Below are positions 28,604 to 37,659 of a DNA stretch of 64,000 nt, piece by piece. The position numbers and the translations under genes were made by a program. The stretch covers positions 81,747 to 145,746 of the forward strand of contig CAAGHA010000043.1 in assembly GCA_900769555.1 (NCBI GenBank). Reading direction: 5' to 3'. Origin of the DNA: Bacteroidales bacterium. Lineage in GTDB: Bacteria; Bacteroidota; Bacteroidia; Bacteroidales; Paludibacteraceae. The notes below the pieces were generated by a model. The model had not been told where the DNA came from and made no database searches. It saw nothing but the letters and a program-made list of their open reading frames with translations. Each line of letters opens with the position of its first letter. Position 1 is the first letter of the stretch.

Positions 28604-31600
28604 TTATTTCACAATAACCTTTTGAACAAATACGTTCATGTATATATCATAAATACGAAGTAAGAATTTTCCTGTTAATTGAGATGGAATCGCCAACTCA
28701 TTTGAATCTGATATAGCAACTACCACACCATTAAGATCCACCAATTCGATTTTCTTCAGATTCTCGACACCGGACACCATGATAAATTCGGTTGCCGGAT
28801 TTGGTGAAACGGTACAACTTATCGACTCGTTTTCAGACAATAAGGTAGTTGATTTTTGTCCGATAGTTATTGTTATACTCTCTGCCAAAACAGTCTCTTC
28901 CCCATTATTACTCAAATAGATAGGAGAATTGATATTTTCTCCGATTTTGAAGAAATCGAAATCCACATAACCACCAGTACTCTTTGTTCCATAGTTGAAC
29001 AATCCGTAACGATATCCAACAAAGTGTGTCAGCTCATATTTCATTGAAAGCGTATTACCAATAGCATTCCATGTTGTACCATCCAAACTATAATAGAAAG
29101 TAGCTTTATCTGCTTGATTATTGAAATTCATATCGATACGGAACCAAACATCATCTTGTGACAACGACACAGACTCCACCTCCTTACCAGCATTGACCAT
29201 TACGATTGATTTGCTTCCATTACTCATCTTCACACCTACATAACCATACAAATCCTGCAAAGCACACAAACCTGCATAATCACCATCTTTCATACCTTTG
29301 ACACTCATCTTTGTCCATCCTAAACAAGTTGGACCAAACGAACGCTGAGTCAATGTATTTTGAGTACTGACAAGGTCTGCATCTACTCTTCCGTTTGTCA
29401 GACGCAACGCACCATTTTCAAACGACCAATAATCATTCACCGGATTATGATTCCATTGCCATTCCAAAGGCAACTTACCACTTTCAAACTCATCCGAAGT
29501 AACAATACCATAACCTTTCTCCTGACTTGCAGCCAATTGTAAAGAAGAAGGAACTTTCCCATTATTCCCTAAAACCGGCCAATCATTGCTCCAAGTCACA
29601 GGAACCAAATATGGAATACGACCTACAGAACCATTATCGCGGAAAAACATACCATACCAATCACCATCAGGAGTGTCAAACACACGTCCCTGAGCAACAC
29701 CATTGTCCTGCAAAACCACCTTACCTTCGAACGTTCCTGTAAGCGATTTAGAACGATAACAAAGAACAGAACGACACTTGCCGGCGGGCCATGAAATCAA
29801 GAATACATAGTAATAACCATCTTTCTTCATGATTTGAGCACCTTCACACTCGACATAGAAGTCGCTTCCTGCAATTGCCGCCGGAGACTTAAGCAATACT
29901 CTTGAAGTTGCGCCCGACTTAACCGACATTGCATCTGAAGACAATTCGATGATGCTGATATTGCCACCACCATAAACCACATAAACCCTATCGTCATCAT
30001 CAAACAACAAAGATGGATCATGATAGAATGGTAAAGTTGCTGTTTGCCATTTGCCCGACTTAATATCAGTCGTTTTGTAAATATGAGTCTTCCCAGTAGT
30101 GTAAGAAGGAGTCAAGACATACCATGTACCCTTATGATACTTGATACTGCTTGCCCAAGAACCTTTACCATACGCATTTTTACCTCCATTCATCGAACAT
30201 GCATCACCATTATCTAATGTCTGATAAGCATAATTGATGATTCTCCAACGAGCTAAATCTTTTGATGCCATGATTGGCACACCCGGAGCCATGTGCATAG
30301 TTGTGCTTACCATATAGTAAGTATCATCGACACGAATAACAGAAACATCCGGAACATCAGCCCAAATCAACGGATTAGAAACCGTATGTGATTTTCCATC
30401 AATATCCGAAGGAATCAAACCACTAGAAACTTGAGACAAGGTATAGTATCCTATTTGCCCAATAAAATCATCCGGAATCACAGCCTCGTATGAACCACTA
30501 CAAGCAACACCTTGTTTCAATATCATTGACTCACCATTTTCATTTACCCAATTCAAATTATAAGTCTCATCTGTTTCATCTGAAGCAGACCAACTCACAG
30601 TAAATTTCTCCCCGGCAACAATAGATGAATTGACAATAGGAGAAGTAAATTCATACTCAACCTTTTTGGTTGCAGCAGAGAAAACAATCTTATCAATATT
30701 ACAATAAGAATTAATAATTTCCAATTTAATGATATGTTTCCCGGCAGAGATAGCAGATGTTGTACCGGTAATTGTTGTATAAGTAGTCCAATCTCCTGTG
30801 TTTGGCACCTCAATATCACCCGTAATATCTATTCCATCACAATACAATTTAAAGGAAGAACCATCCAACCCGGAAGCAACTGTAGCCACAAAATTATATT
30901 TATCGTCTTTCAAAACATTCACGGTATATTCCACCCATTCTCCGGCCATTGTCCAACCTAACACATAACCATCATTAGCTACATCTAAGTCAACGCCTTC
31001 ATCAACACGGAATTGTCCCCCTTGATTTTCAGCCTCATCATCTTGGTAAGCATAACCTAAACCACCCACATCGTAGTGTTCCACCTCTAAAGTACCGGGC
31101 AAAGACTGAGCAATGCCTTCATACGGACCTTGAGCAAGACGAACTTTCACATCTACAGCCGGTGTTTCATACTCTTTTCCCGAATTATCAACCATAATTG
31201 CAGAGAAAGAATAAGTTCCGACAGACAAATCTTTCACTTCACAAGTATAAGGAGCAACAGAAGAAGATCCTATTTTAATATCATCTTGATAGAAATCAAT
31301 TTTAGCAATATTCTTTTCCGTAGATTCAGCCGTCAATGTCAAAGAAGCAGGAGCCTCTAAGTCTGTTTCAGAAGCCACTAAAGTAACATCAGCAGTTTTG
31401 AACATCCAATAATCAAACTCAAAACTACCAGAAAAGACAAAAAACAAATCATGAACACCGGAAATACTTGTATTTAATTTAGCCGAAACCACCTTTAAAC
31501 TACCTCCGGTATTAGGAACTTCTAAATATCCAATAACTTCGCCATCAACTTTATCTTTACAAATCTTTATTGCAACCCCACCGGTAGAAGAAGATACATT

Positions 31601-32872
31601 CGCAGAGAAAGTGCTTGCTCCGGCACCAAAATCAACACCGGATAGACCAATCCAATCTCCCTTATGAATCTCATTGACAATCATATTAGAACCACCATAC
31701 TTTGTATTAACACCACCCATCCAAGCCATAGTCTCAGCCTCTGTACGCTCAAAAGGGTTTAGATAACCAACTTGTTTAACACCCGCGGTAGTACCTGTAG
31801 CCTGCCCAATTGTAGCATTAGAGGTATTAACCGGAATATAATCTATATGGCTGGAACGATACCCTCCGCTGATTCCCATAGAACTCTGAAGAACCATCGC
31901 ATGATAAGTAATGTACCATTCTCCTTTAAACTCAAAAATTGCATGATGATTATTTCCCGAGCTTCCGCTAAAGAATGTTCCCGGATTTTTAAATACCATA
32001 CCGGAATATTTATAATCCCCTAACGGAGAATCACTTGTCATATAACATATTTGCGCATTGCTCATAGGATTGCCTGTACAATTCCAATTGGAGCAATAAC
32101 TATAAATATATTTCCCTCCAATTTTATTAGCACCGGCATCCTCAAACAAATAAGGAGGATTGAGCGTTTTAGGAGTACCCACAATACTCGTATAATCAGA
32201 TCCCAACTTCACGACACGAGCAGTACCGGGATCTGCAGCTTTCCCTTCCGGAACACCACCTCCAAAATAGAGGTAAGCAGAACCATCATCATCCATTAGA
32301 ACGGCCGGATCGAAAAGCCATGTAACATTACCGCAATTAGGGGTGTTTCTTGAGATAAGTTCCTTCCCAATAGGGTCTGTCCACGGACCATAAGGAGTAT
32401 CGCTAGTTACAACCCCTATACCACTACCATTATTGGCAAAATACAAGAAGAACTTATCTTTTCCATTCACCTTTGCATGCATCGCAGAAGGAGCCCATGA
32501 GCAAGTTGCCCACTTAGCGGCACCGGCACTATTGTTACGACCGGCAATATCCATACTACCATGATCTGTCCAGTTTACCAAGTCCTTAGACGAAATACAA
32601 TTGATTTTGTTGATTTTTCCATAAGAATTGGTTGTTAAATTACCATTTCCGTCATACTCATAAATGTCATTTGTCATATAGACAAAAACTTCGTCATTGT
32701 AAACCATTGCAAACGGATCCGCACCGAAACGTTGCGTCATCATTGGATTATGAGCCGTTTGAGCCTTGTAGCCCTTTGTTGGAGTCACTCCACTAAAGTA
32801 GGAGGAAGGATCTGCGCTGAAACCCAGCGCAGAACTTAGCAATAACATTTGCAATAAAAGGTACTTCTTCAT
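28604..32872 (-). CDS. Secreted GH43-CBM6-CBM6-GH43 glycosidase with T9SS tail
   Basis: A protein of about 1,420 residues with duplicated catalytic modules. Start ATG 32872 (MKKYLLLQM) puts a clean signal peptide first; an in-frame ATG seven codons upstream (32893) is also possible. Order: GH43 (about 35-370, RFGADPFAMV and CSWAPSAMH); CBM6 (about 375-495, FERTEAETMAW and FEFDYWMF); an Ig-like linker; a second CBM6 (about 590-735, GTLEVEHYD); another Ig-like segment; a second GH43 (about 835-1130, ADVPDVSVIRV and HDPSLLFDDD); a beta-sandwich after it (about 1140-1330, DEFESGKLPLEWQW); and a T9SS sorting domain (SPNPATEFI, ending VQKVIVK). Likely arabinofuranosidase or xylosidase/galactosidase activities on plant arabinogalactan or arabinoxylan. 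Specificity is inferred. Confidence 0.87.
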   Translation of the reverse strand: MKKYLLLQMLLLSSALGFSADPSSYFSGVTPTKGYKAQTAHNPMMTQRFGADPFAMVYNDEVFVYMTNDIYEYDGNGNLTTNSYGKINKINCISSKDLVNWTDHGSMDIAGRNNSAGAAKWATCSWAPSAMHAKVNGKDKFFLYFANNGSGIGVVTSDTPYGPWTDPIGKELISRNTPNCGNVTWLFDPAVLMDDDGSAYLYFGGGVPEGKAADPGTARVVKLGSDYTSIVGTPKTLNPPYLFEDAGANKIGGKYIYSYCSNWNCTGNPMSNAQICYMTSDSPLGDYKYSGMVFKNPGTFFSGSSGNNHHAIFEFKGEWYITYHAMVLQSSMGISGGYRSSHIDYIPVNTSNATIGQATGTTAGVKQVGYLNPFERTEAETMAWMGGVNTKYGGSNMIVNEIHKGDWIGLSGVDFGAGASTFSANVSSSTGGVAIKICKDKVDGEVIGYLEVPNTGGSLKVVSAKLNTSISGVHDLFFVFSGSFEFDYWMFKTADVTLVASETDLEAPASLTLTAESTEKNIAKIDFYQDDIKIGSSSVAPYTCEVKDLSVGTYSFSAIMVDNSGKEYETPAVDVKVRLAQGPYEGIAQSLPGTLEVEHYDVGGLGYAYQDDEAENQGGQFRVDEGVDLDVANDGYVLGWTMAGEWVEYTVNVLKDDKYNFVATVASGLDGSSFKLYCDGIDITGDIEVPNTGDWTTYTTITGTTSAISAGKHIIKLEIINSYCNIDKIVFSAATKKVEYEFTSPIVNSSIVAGEKFTVSWSASDETDETYNLNWVNENGESMILKQGVACSGSYEAVIPDDFIGQIGYYTLSQVSSGLIPSDIDGKSHTVSNPLIWADVPDVSVIRVDDTYYMVSTTMHMAPGVPIMASKDLARWRIINYAYQTLDNGDACSMNGGKNAYGKGSWASSIKYHKGTWYVLTPSYTTGKTHIYKTTDIKSGKWQTATLPFYHDPSLLFDDDDRVYVVYGGGNISIIELSSDAMSVKSGATSRVLLKSPAAIAGSDFYVECEGAQIMKKDGYYYVFLISWPAGKCRSVLCYRSKSLTGTFEGKVVLQDNGVAQGRVFDTPDGDWYGMFFRDNGSVGRIPYLVPVTWSNDWPVLGNNGKVPSSLQLAASQEKGYGIVTSDEFESGKLPLEWQWNHNPVNDYWSFENGALRLTNGRVDADLVSTQNTLTQRSFGPTCLGWTKMSVKGMKDGDYAGLCALQDLYGYVGVKMSNGSKSIVMVNAGKEVESVSLSQDDVWFRIDMNFNNQADKATFYYSLDGTTWNAIGNTLSMKYELTHFVGYRYGLFNYGTKSTGGYVDFDFFKIGENINSPIYLSNNGEETVLAESITITIGQKSTTLLSENESISCTVSPNPATEFIMVSGVENLKKIELVDLNGVVVAISDSNELAIPSQLTGKFLLRIYDIYMNVFVQKVIVK

Positions 32873-33188
32873 AAAAAAATAATTGCTTTTCATTGGTTGT
32901 ATTTATATTTAGTATTTCATTACATGCATTGACCATATCGAAAGAAAACTTTCTCCTACGAAACTATTATCTTAATCGCACCGCAAAAGTATCTTCTACA
33001 ATAAAAAAGAAGTAGGATTATTCAACTAAAATTCGTAAATATTCGAGCAAAACTATAAGAAAATATAGTTAGAACAAAGAATCTTAAATAATACAAAACA
33101 TTTATAATCAACACTCTAACAAAAGCATAAATCATATTTACAGATAATTCCTAAATTTCGATTAAAAATTAGTTTAAATTGTATTTTG

Positions 33189-33270
33189 CTCAAATTCAAG
33201 AGGTATTCAGGAAGATGTTTTTATTCAATCTTTTGCAGTTAATAGCAGACTATTTTCAAAATAAGATTAG
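33189..33270 (-). repeat. Diverged copy of the right-edge inverted repeat
   Basis: Shares the pattern CTTTTGCAGT-AATAG--GACTATT-TCAAAA-AA with 63912-64000, in the same orientation, with scattered changes. Followed at once by a repeat terminus of the MITE-like family. Confidence 0.45.
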
Positions 33271-33370
33271 GCAACAAGGCAACTTCTACAAATCAATGGA
33301 TAGATATTTTATTGGAAGCAAAGTAAAAATAACAAATAGAAACATAAAAAACGACCCTTAACATTATCGC

Positions 33371-33389
33371 ATAAAAAAAGTCTCAAAAA
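33371..33389 (-). terminator. Terminator of the 55-residue ORF
   Basis: AGTCTC-N5(7)-GAGACT hairpin; read leftwards it runs into seven T. It lies just past the stop at 33399, which supports that ORF being a real transcript. Confidence 0.75.
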
Positions 33390-33398
33390 GAGACTCAA

Positions 33399-33566
33399 TT
33401 ACGCATCAAACAAACCAACAGATTCTGAACATTCAAAAACATCATCATCACAAGCAAACCAAACAAATCTTTCACAATACTCATCATTCAAATTCATGTT
33501 GTCGTTTCCTTTTACGCCAAACAACCGTTGCAAAGACGTAAAAAAACCTTTCATTTTTCTTTTCAT
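33399..33566 (-). CDS. Small protein with three cysteines, unknown function
   Basis: A 55-residue ORF starting at ATG 33566 (MKRKMKGFFTSLQRLFGVKG). The first 20 residues are basic and amphipathic. The rest is acidic, with three Cys (EYCERF, FACDDD, FECSES). I do not recognise a family. Support comes from its surroundings: a TAACTTTG promoter box 26 bases upstream (33593-33600) and a hairpin terminator with a T-run just after the stop. The basic leader plus acidic Cys-containing core could fit a small peptide precursor or a small regulator, but no modifying enzyme is adjacent. Function unknown. Confidence 0.5.
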   Translation of the reverse strand: MKRKMKGFFTSLQRLFGVKGNDNMNLNDEYCERFVWFACDDDVFECSESVGLFDA

Positions 33567-33592
33567 AAAAATCATCTTTAGTAATTTCGTGG

Positions 33593-33600
33593 CAAAGTTA
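33593..33600 (-). promoter_or_regulatory. Bacteroidetes -7 box for the 55-residue ORF
   Basis: TAACTTTG on the minus strand (TAnnTTTG), 26 bases before the ATG. Confidence 0.5.
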
Positions 33601-33792
33601 ATCATTTATTTTTTACATTTTGTAAAATATATGTTAAATAACATTGTTATTAAATATAGAAAAAATAAAATTAACAAAATTAAAGTAGAGAACGCTAAGT
33701 CATGTTTAGAGAGAATACCCAACGAAAACAACCTTAGTGATTTGCCAATATAAAAAAAACAGAAGCCGAAAACTTATGATGCGTGAGGCCGA

Positions 33793-33981
33793 ATGATACC
33801 GATTGAGCCGAACAATTTTACAATAAAGAAAGCATTACATCTTCCTAATGAAGCTCAATACGAACATTTGATGAAATATCCATTCGTGATATGCTTTAAA
33901 AAGACCTGCCCGAAAGAAATTCAGACGAAAGCATCAATTATTACAAAGATGAAATCTAAATTTTTTCAGCCAAAGATATGA
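33793..33981 (+). CDS. Possible 62-residue hypothetical protein or gene remnant
   Basis: ATG 33793 opens a 62-residue frame (MIPIEPNNFTIKK... ending FFQPKI) with no recognised motif. Its codons look more like protein than the AT-rich DNA around it, and the dnaK-side hairpin at 34001-34033 could end it too. There is no promoter box. It may be a decayed piece of a longer gene. Confidence 0.25.
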   Translation: MIPIEPNNFTIKKALHLPNEAQYEHLMKYPFVICFKKTCPKEIQTKASIITKMKSKFFQPKI

Positions 33982-34000
33982 CATGATAACATAAAGAAAA

Positions 34001-34033
34001 AACAGGGTGTAACTCATTGAACTACACCCTGTT
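34001..34033. terminator. Bidirectional terminator after dnaK
   Basis: A perfect 11-bp inverted repeat (AACAGGGTGTA / TACACCCTGTT) with an 11-base loop between dnaK and the small plus-strand ORF. A-rich to the left, T-containing to the right. Confidence 0.8.
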
Positions 34034-34057
34034 TATTAACATCAATTTATTAAAAAA

Positions 34058-35959
34058 TTATTTCACCTCTTCGAAATCCACGTCAGTGATATTATCACCT
34101 CCGTTGTCATTAGATGCACCACCTTGAGAACCAGGTTGAGGTCCACCTTGTTGAGCTTGCGCATTGTACATCTCTTGAGATGCAGCATGGAAGACTTGGT
34201 TCAACTCTGCAATAGCAGCATCAATAGCAGCAATATCTTGCGCTTTATGAGCATCCTTCAACTTAGCCAAAGCAGCCTCAATAGGAGCTTTTTTATCAGC
34301 AGGTAACTTATCTCCCAACTCATTCAATTGCTTTTCAGTTTGGAAGATCATACTATCCGCTTGATTAATCTTATCTATACGCTCTTTCTCTTTTGCGTCT
34401 GCAGCAGCATTAGCAGCAGCCTCATCCTTCATTCTCTTGATTTCCTCGTCACTCAATCCGGAAGAAGCCTCGATACGGATACTTTGAGATTTACCTGTAG
34501 CTTTATCCTTTGCAGAAACATTCAAGATACCATTCGCATCAATATCGAAAGTCACTTCAATTTGAGGAACTCCACGAGGTGCAGATGGAATACCATCCAA
34601 GTGGAAACGTCCGATAGTTTTATTATCTTTAGCCATAGAACGTTCACCTTGCAATACGTGTATTTCAACAGAAGGTTGATTATCCACAGCAGTTGTAAAT
34701 GTCTCTGACTTCTTGGTTGGGATTGTTGTATTAGAATCGATCAAACGAGTCATTACACCACCCATAGTTTCGATACCCAAAGAAAGAGGAGTAACATCCA
34801 ACAACAACACATCTTTCACTTCGCCGGTCAAGACTCCACCTTGGATTGCAGCACCAATTGCCACCACCTCATCAGGATTAACACCCTTAGAAGGAGCTTT
34901 ACCAAAGAATTTCTCAACAGCCTCTTGAATAGCAGGAATACGAGTTGAACCACCCACTAAGATAATTTCATTGATATCACCAACAGACAATCCTGCATTT
35001 TGCAAAGCAGTCTTACATGGTTCGATAGTACGTTGAACCAAATCATCAACCAATTGCTCAAACTTAGCACGAGTCAACGTCTTAACCAAGTGTCTTGGCA
35101 CACCATCAACCGGCATAATGTATGGCAAATTAATCTCTGTTGAAGTAGTATTTGACAATTCGATTTTAGCCTTTTCTGCAGCCTCTTTCAAGCGTTGTAA
35201 AGCCATAGGATCTTTGCTCAAATCAACACCGGAATTATCAGCTTTAAAGTCTTCAACCAACCAATCAATAATTCTTTGGTCAAAATCATCACCTCCTAAG
35301 TGAGTATCACCATCAGTTGATTTTACTTCAAATACGCCATCACCCAATTCAAGCACAGATACGTCATGTGTACCACCACCACAGTCGAATACAACAATTT
35401 TCATATCTTGACTCTTCTTATCCAAACCATATGCCAAAGCAGCTGCTGTTGGCTCATTTACGATACGACGAACATTCAAACCAGCAATTTCTCCAGCCTC
35501 TTTTGTTGCTTGACGTTGAGCATCATTAAAGTATGCAGGAACAGTAATCACTGCATCAGACACCTCTTGACCCAAATAATCTTCAGCAGTTTTCTTCATT
35601 TTTTGAAGAATCATTGCTGAAATTTCTTGAGGAGTGTAGAGACGACCATCAATATCCACACGCGGTGTATTGTTATCACCACATACAACTTTATATGGAA
35701 CACGATTTCTTTCAGCCTCAACACGATCAAATGATTCTCCCATAAATCTCTTAATAGAGAAAACTGTCTTCTGAGGATTTGTAATCGCTTGTCTTTTGGC
35801 TGGATCACCTATCTTACGTTCTCCACCATCGATAAAACCCACAACTGAAGGAGTTGTTCTTTTTCCTTCACTGTTAGGAATAACGATAGGCTCGTTTCCT
35901 TCCATCACAGCAACACACGAGTTGGTTGTTCCTAAATCTATACCAATAATTTTTCCCAT
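34058..35959 (-). CDS. dnaK: Chaperone DnaK (Hsp70)
   Basis: A 633-residue Hsp70 that binds unfolded protein segments in an ATP cycle with DnaJ and GrpE. The N-terminus MGKIIGIDLGTTNSCVAVMEG is the DnaK signature. VFDCGGGTHDVSVLELG and the ILVGGSTRIPAIQ signature follow. The linker is VLLLDVTPLSLG; the substrate domain and helical lid come next, then a Gly/Gln-rich tail ending DVDFEEVK, as expected. No dnaJ or grpE lies next to it. Expression may involve the unusual upstream TGGCAC-N5-TTGA element at 36042-36058. Confidence 0.98.
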   Translation of the reverse strand: MGKIIGIDLGTTNSCVAVMEGNEPIVIPNSEGKRTTPSVVGFIDGGERKIGDPAKRQAITNPQKTVFSIKRFMGESFDRVEAERNRVPYKVVCGDNNTPRVDIDGRLYTPQEISAMILQKMKKTAEDYLGQEVSDAVITVPAYFNDAQRQATKEAGEIAGLNVRRIVNEPTAAALAYGLDKKSQDMKIVVFDCGGGTHDVSVLELGDGVFEVKSTDGDTHLGGDDFDQRIIDWLVEDFKADNSGVDLSKDPMALQRLKEAAEKAKIELSNTTSTEINLPYIMPVDGVPRHLVKTLTRAKFEQLVDDLVQRTIEPCKTALQNAGLSVGDINEIILVGGSTRIPAIQEAVEKFFGKAPSKGVNPDEVVAIGAAIQGGVLTGEVKDVLLLDVTPLSLGIETMGGVMTRLIDSNTTIPTKKSETFTTAVDNQPSVEIHVLQGERSMAKDNKTIGRFHLDGIPSAPRGVPQIEVTFDIDANGILNVSAKDKATGKSQSIRIEASSGLSDEEIKRMKDEAAANAAADAKEKERIDKINQADSMIFQTEKQLNELGDKLPADKKAPIEAALAKLKDAHKAQDIAAIDAAIAELNQVFHAASQEMYNAQAQQGGPQPGSQGGASNDNGGDNITDVDFEEVK

Positions 35960-36041
35960 GTTTTTTTATTTTTTTATGTTACACTATTTTCTTTTTTTAT
36001 AAACACTTCTGAATCTGTTTTGTCAAATCCGTTAATTTAAT

Positions 36042-36058
36042 TTCAAAGTTTGTGCCAT
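36042..36058 (-). promoter_or_regulatory. Sigma-54-like -24/-12 element before dnaK
   Basis: On the minus strand ATGGCACAAACTTTGAA: TGGCAC, 5 bases, TTGA, close to TGGCAC-N5-TTGC. It lies about 85 bases before the dnaK ATG. The GC of the -12 box is GA, so the match is imperfect. A -7 box reading is worse (AAACTTTG). Confidence 0.35.
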
Positions 36059-36248
36059 TCTAATATTTTTTATTTTTTTCTAATTTTTGGCAGTATTTAC
36101 CACATTTAATCCCTCAACTAGTCAGTTTTTATGACAATTTGACAGATTGACAACCCAAAAGTTCTGACAAATAAAAATACAGAAGAGTCGTATAAATTCA
36201 TTTTACGGAATTTTTAAATTTATTTCGAGTATAAATCCGTAAAATATC

Positions 36249-36256
36249 CTACCTTT
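36249..36256 (+). promoter_or_regulatory. Bacteroidetes -7 box for the esterase gene
   Basis: TACCTTTG with a TTTCG about 21 bases upstream (36223-36227) as a possible -33 element. 34 bases before ATG 36291. Confidence 0.6.
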
Positions 36257-36290
36257 GCTAAAAATATTAACAACCTTAAAATAAGAAAGC

Positions 36291-37568
36291 ATGAGAAAAA
36301 AAACATTACACTTAATTCTATTATTATTAAGTTTCATCTATCTTTTTCCAACCAATGCGGTAGCTGCATTAGAAAAAAATATCACCATTGACGGGAATGA
36401 ACGACTATATCGGGTCTATTACCCCAAAGATTATTCCGTAACAAATGAAAAACCATACGATATACTTCTCGTTCTTCATCCGAATGGATTTACAATTGAC
36501 GATTTTGCAAGTGTAACAAATCCACAAGGAATAAGCGACTTTAACAACGTGCTTGTCGTTTACCCTCAAGCAATGGATGAACAAGACAAAGAGATTAACA
36601 GTATAGCCTCTATGATAACAGAAACAGGATTTGAAGTTCCCGGATTTTCTACCACATCGGTTTGGAATGCCGGAGCAAGCATAAGTGCCGACGTGATAAA
36701 AGAGATGGTAGGAAGTAGTTATGCTTTTATGCTGAATTTACTTATACCCAACATTATGTCAAAGGGGAAAATGGTCTTTAATGAAACAATCAATGACGTG
36801 AAATTTATCGACGAAATGGTAAATAAATTGATAACAGAAGAGAATGCCAACAAAGATGGACTTTACGTAGTTGGAGCTTCAATGGGCGGTGCCATGACTT
36901 ATAAATATGCTTTTCAAAGTCAATATCCGGTTAAATCCATCGCAGTCATCAATGGTTTCGTTGGGAAAGAAATCTCTATCCCAGAATCCATTTCATTCCC
37001 TATTTGCGTCTTCCATAGTTTAGGTGATTCTGTTGTAAATTTCAATGGAGGTCCAATTAACGAAGCTATTGATGTAACCGTAGAAAAACTAACTCAAAGT
37101 GTGGGATTTAGTGGAGAAGCTAAAAAATTAGAAATAGAGGATATTGCAGAGGATGGAAATAAAATTGAATTAACCATTCACGATGATAAAACACATCCAA
37201 AAGTTCATCTCTTCTTGTCTGACAATGCAACTCATTACGACATATTTACGTCGAACTACAAAAACGGTCCTAACGATATAGACCATATTATTGAATGTGG
37301 AAAATTCTTCTGGGGAGAAAAATTTGGTTTAGGTGTTGATGATATAAGAAACATAATAACCCTATCTCTTTATCCTAATCCGGCTGAAGATTATATCTAC
37401 TCTCCTATTTCCGGAAATTTTGAGATATACAACCTTCAAGGCGCACTTATTATGCAAGGAGAATGTAATGACAAAAATATCAATATAAGCAATTTGTTAT
37501 CAGGAAATTATATTGTAAAAATAGTAAATGCCGAGGGTACATATTTAGGTAAATTGGTTAAAAAGTAA
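36291..37568 (+). CDS. Secreted PHB-depolymerase-like esterase with T9SS tail
   Basis: A 425-residue exported alpha/beta hydrolase. Signal peptide: residues 1-25. The early RVYYPKDY and LLVLHPNG (oxyanion-hole HxNG) and the nucleophile elbow VVGASMGGAM (S197) match the LpqC / PHB-depolymerase-like esterase family, which often includes feruloyl or acetyl xylan esterases. SLGDSVVNF near 247-255 fits the acid position. The catalytic His is probably in NATHYDIF (near 320). The last 75 residues are a T9SS sorting domain (LYPNPAEDYIY, LSGNYIVKI, ending LVKK). Probably removes esters from plant glycans; the substrate is not fixed by the sequence. Confidence 0.82.
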   Translation: MRKKTLHLILLLLSFIYLFPTNAVAALEKNITIDGNERLYRVYYPKDYSVTNEKPYDILLVLHPNGFTIDDFASVTNPQGISDFNNVLVVYPQAMDEQDKEINSIASMITETGFEVPGFSTTSVWNAGASISADVIKEMVGSSYAFMLNLLIPNIMSKGKMVFNETINDVKFIDEMVNKLITEENANKDGLYVVGASMGGAMTYKYAFQSQYPVKSIAVINGFVGKEISIPESISFPICVFHSLGDSVVNFNGGPINEAIDVTVEKLTQSVGFSGEAKKLEIEDIAEDGNKIELTIHDDKTHPKVHLFLSDNATHYDIFTSNYKNGPNDIDHIIECGKFFWGEKFGLGVDDIRNIITLSLYPNPAEDYIYSPISGNFEIYNLQGALIMQGECNDKNINISNLLSGNYIVKIVNAEGTYLGKLVKK

Positions 37569-37610
37569 TAATAAAGATAATTTTCTATTTTTAAGATTTA
37601 AGGAAATAAT

Positions 37611-37618
37611 TATCTTTG
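37611..37618 (+). promoter_or_regulatory. Bacteroidetes -7 box for pgk
   Basis: TATCTTTG, 41 bases before the pgk ATG. Confidence 0.6.
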
Positions 37619-37659
37619 TAAAAAAAATTGAAAAAAAATAGATTTTTAATTTTGATATT

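Larger units (their letters stand above)
32894..33392. other. Long AT-rich intergenic region with repeat remnants
   Basis: No convincing gene. It contains a diverged repeat copy at 33189-33270, a lone repeat terminus (GGCAACTTCTACAAATCA, about 33278-33295), and the small-ORF terminator at 33371-33389. Confidence 0.5.
35960..36290. other. Divergent control region of dnaK and the esterase gene
   Basis: 331 bases without a gene. It carries the sigma-54-like element for dnaK (36042-36058), a cluster of GACA words near 36131-36168 (three within about 40 bases), and the -7 box for the esterase (36249-36256). Confidence 0.5.

Noticed and set aside
33179..33361. 60-codon plus-strand frame in the 33-kb intergenic region
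   Set aside because: It runs through repeat sequence and has no promoter box or conserved motif; best explained by repeat DNA.
36131..36168. Cluster of GACA words upstream of dnaK as a CIRCE-type or other heat-shock operator
   Set aside because: The spacing is irregular and there is no TTAGCACTC-N9-GAGTGCTAA palindrome, so I only mention it as a cluster.
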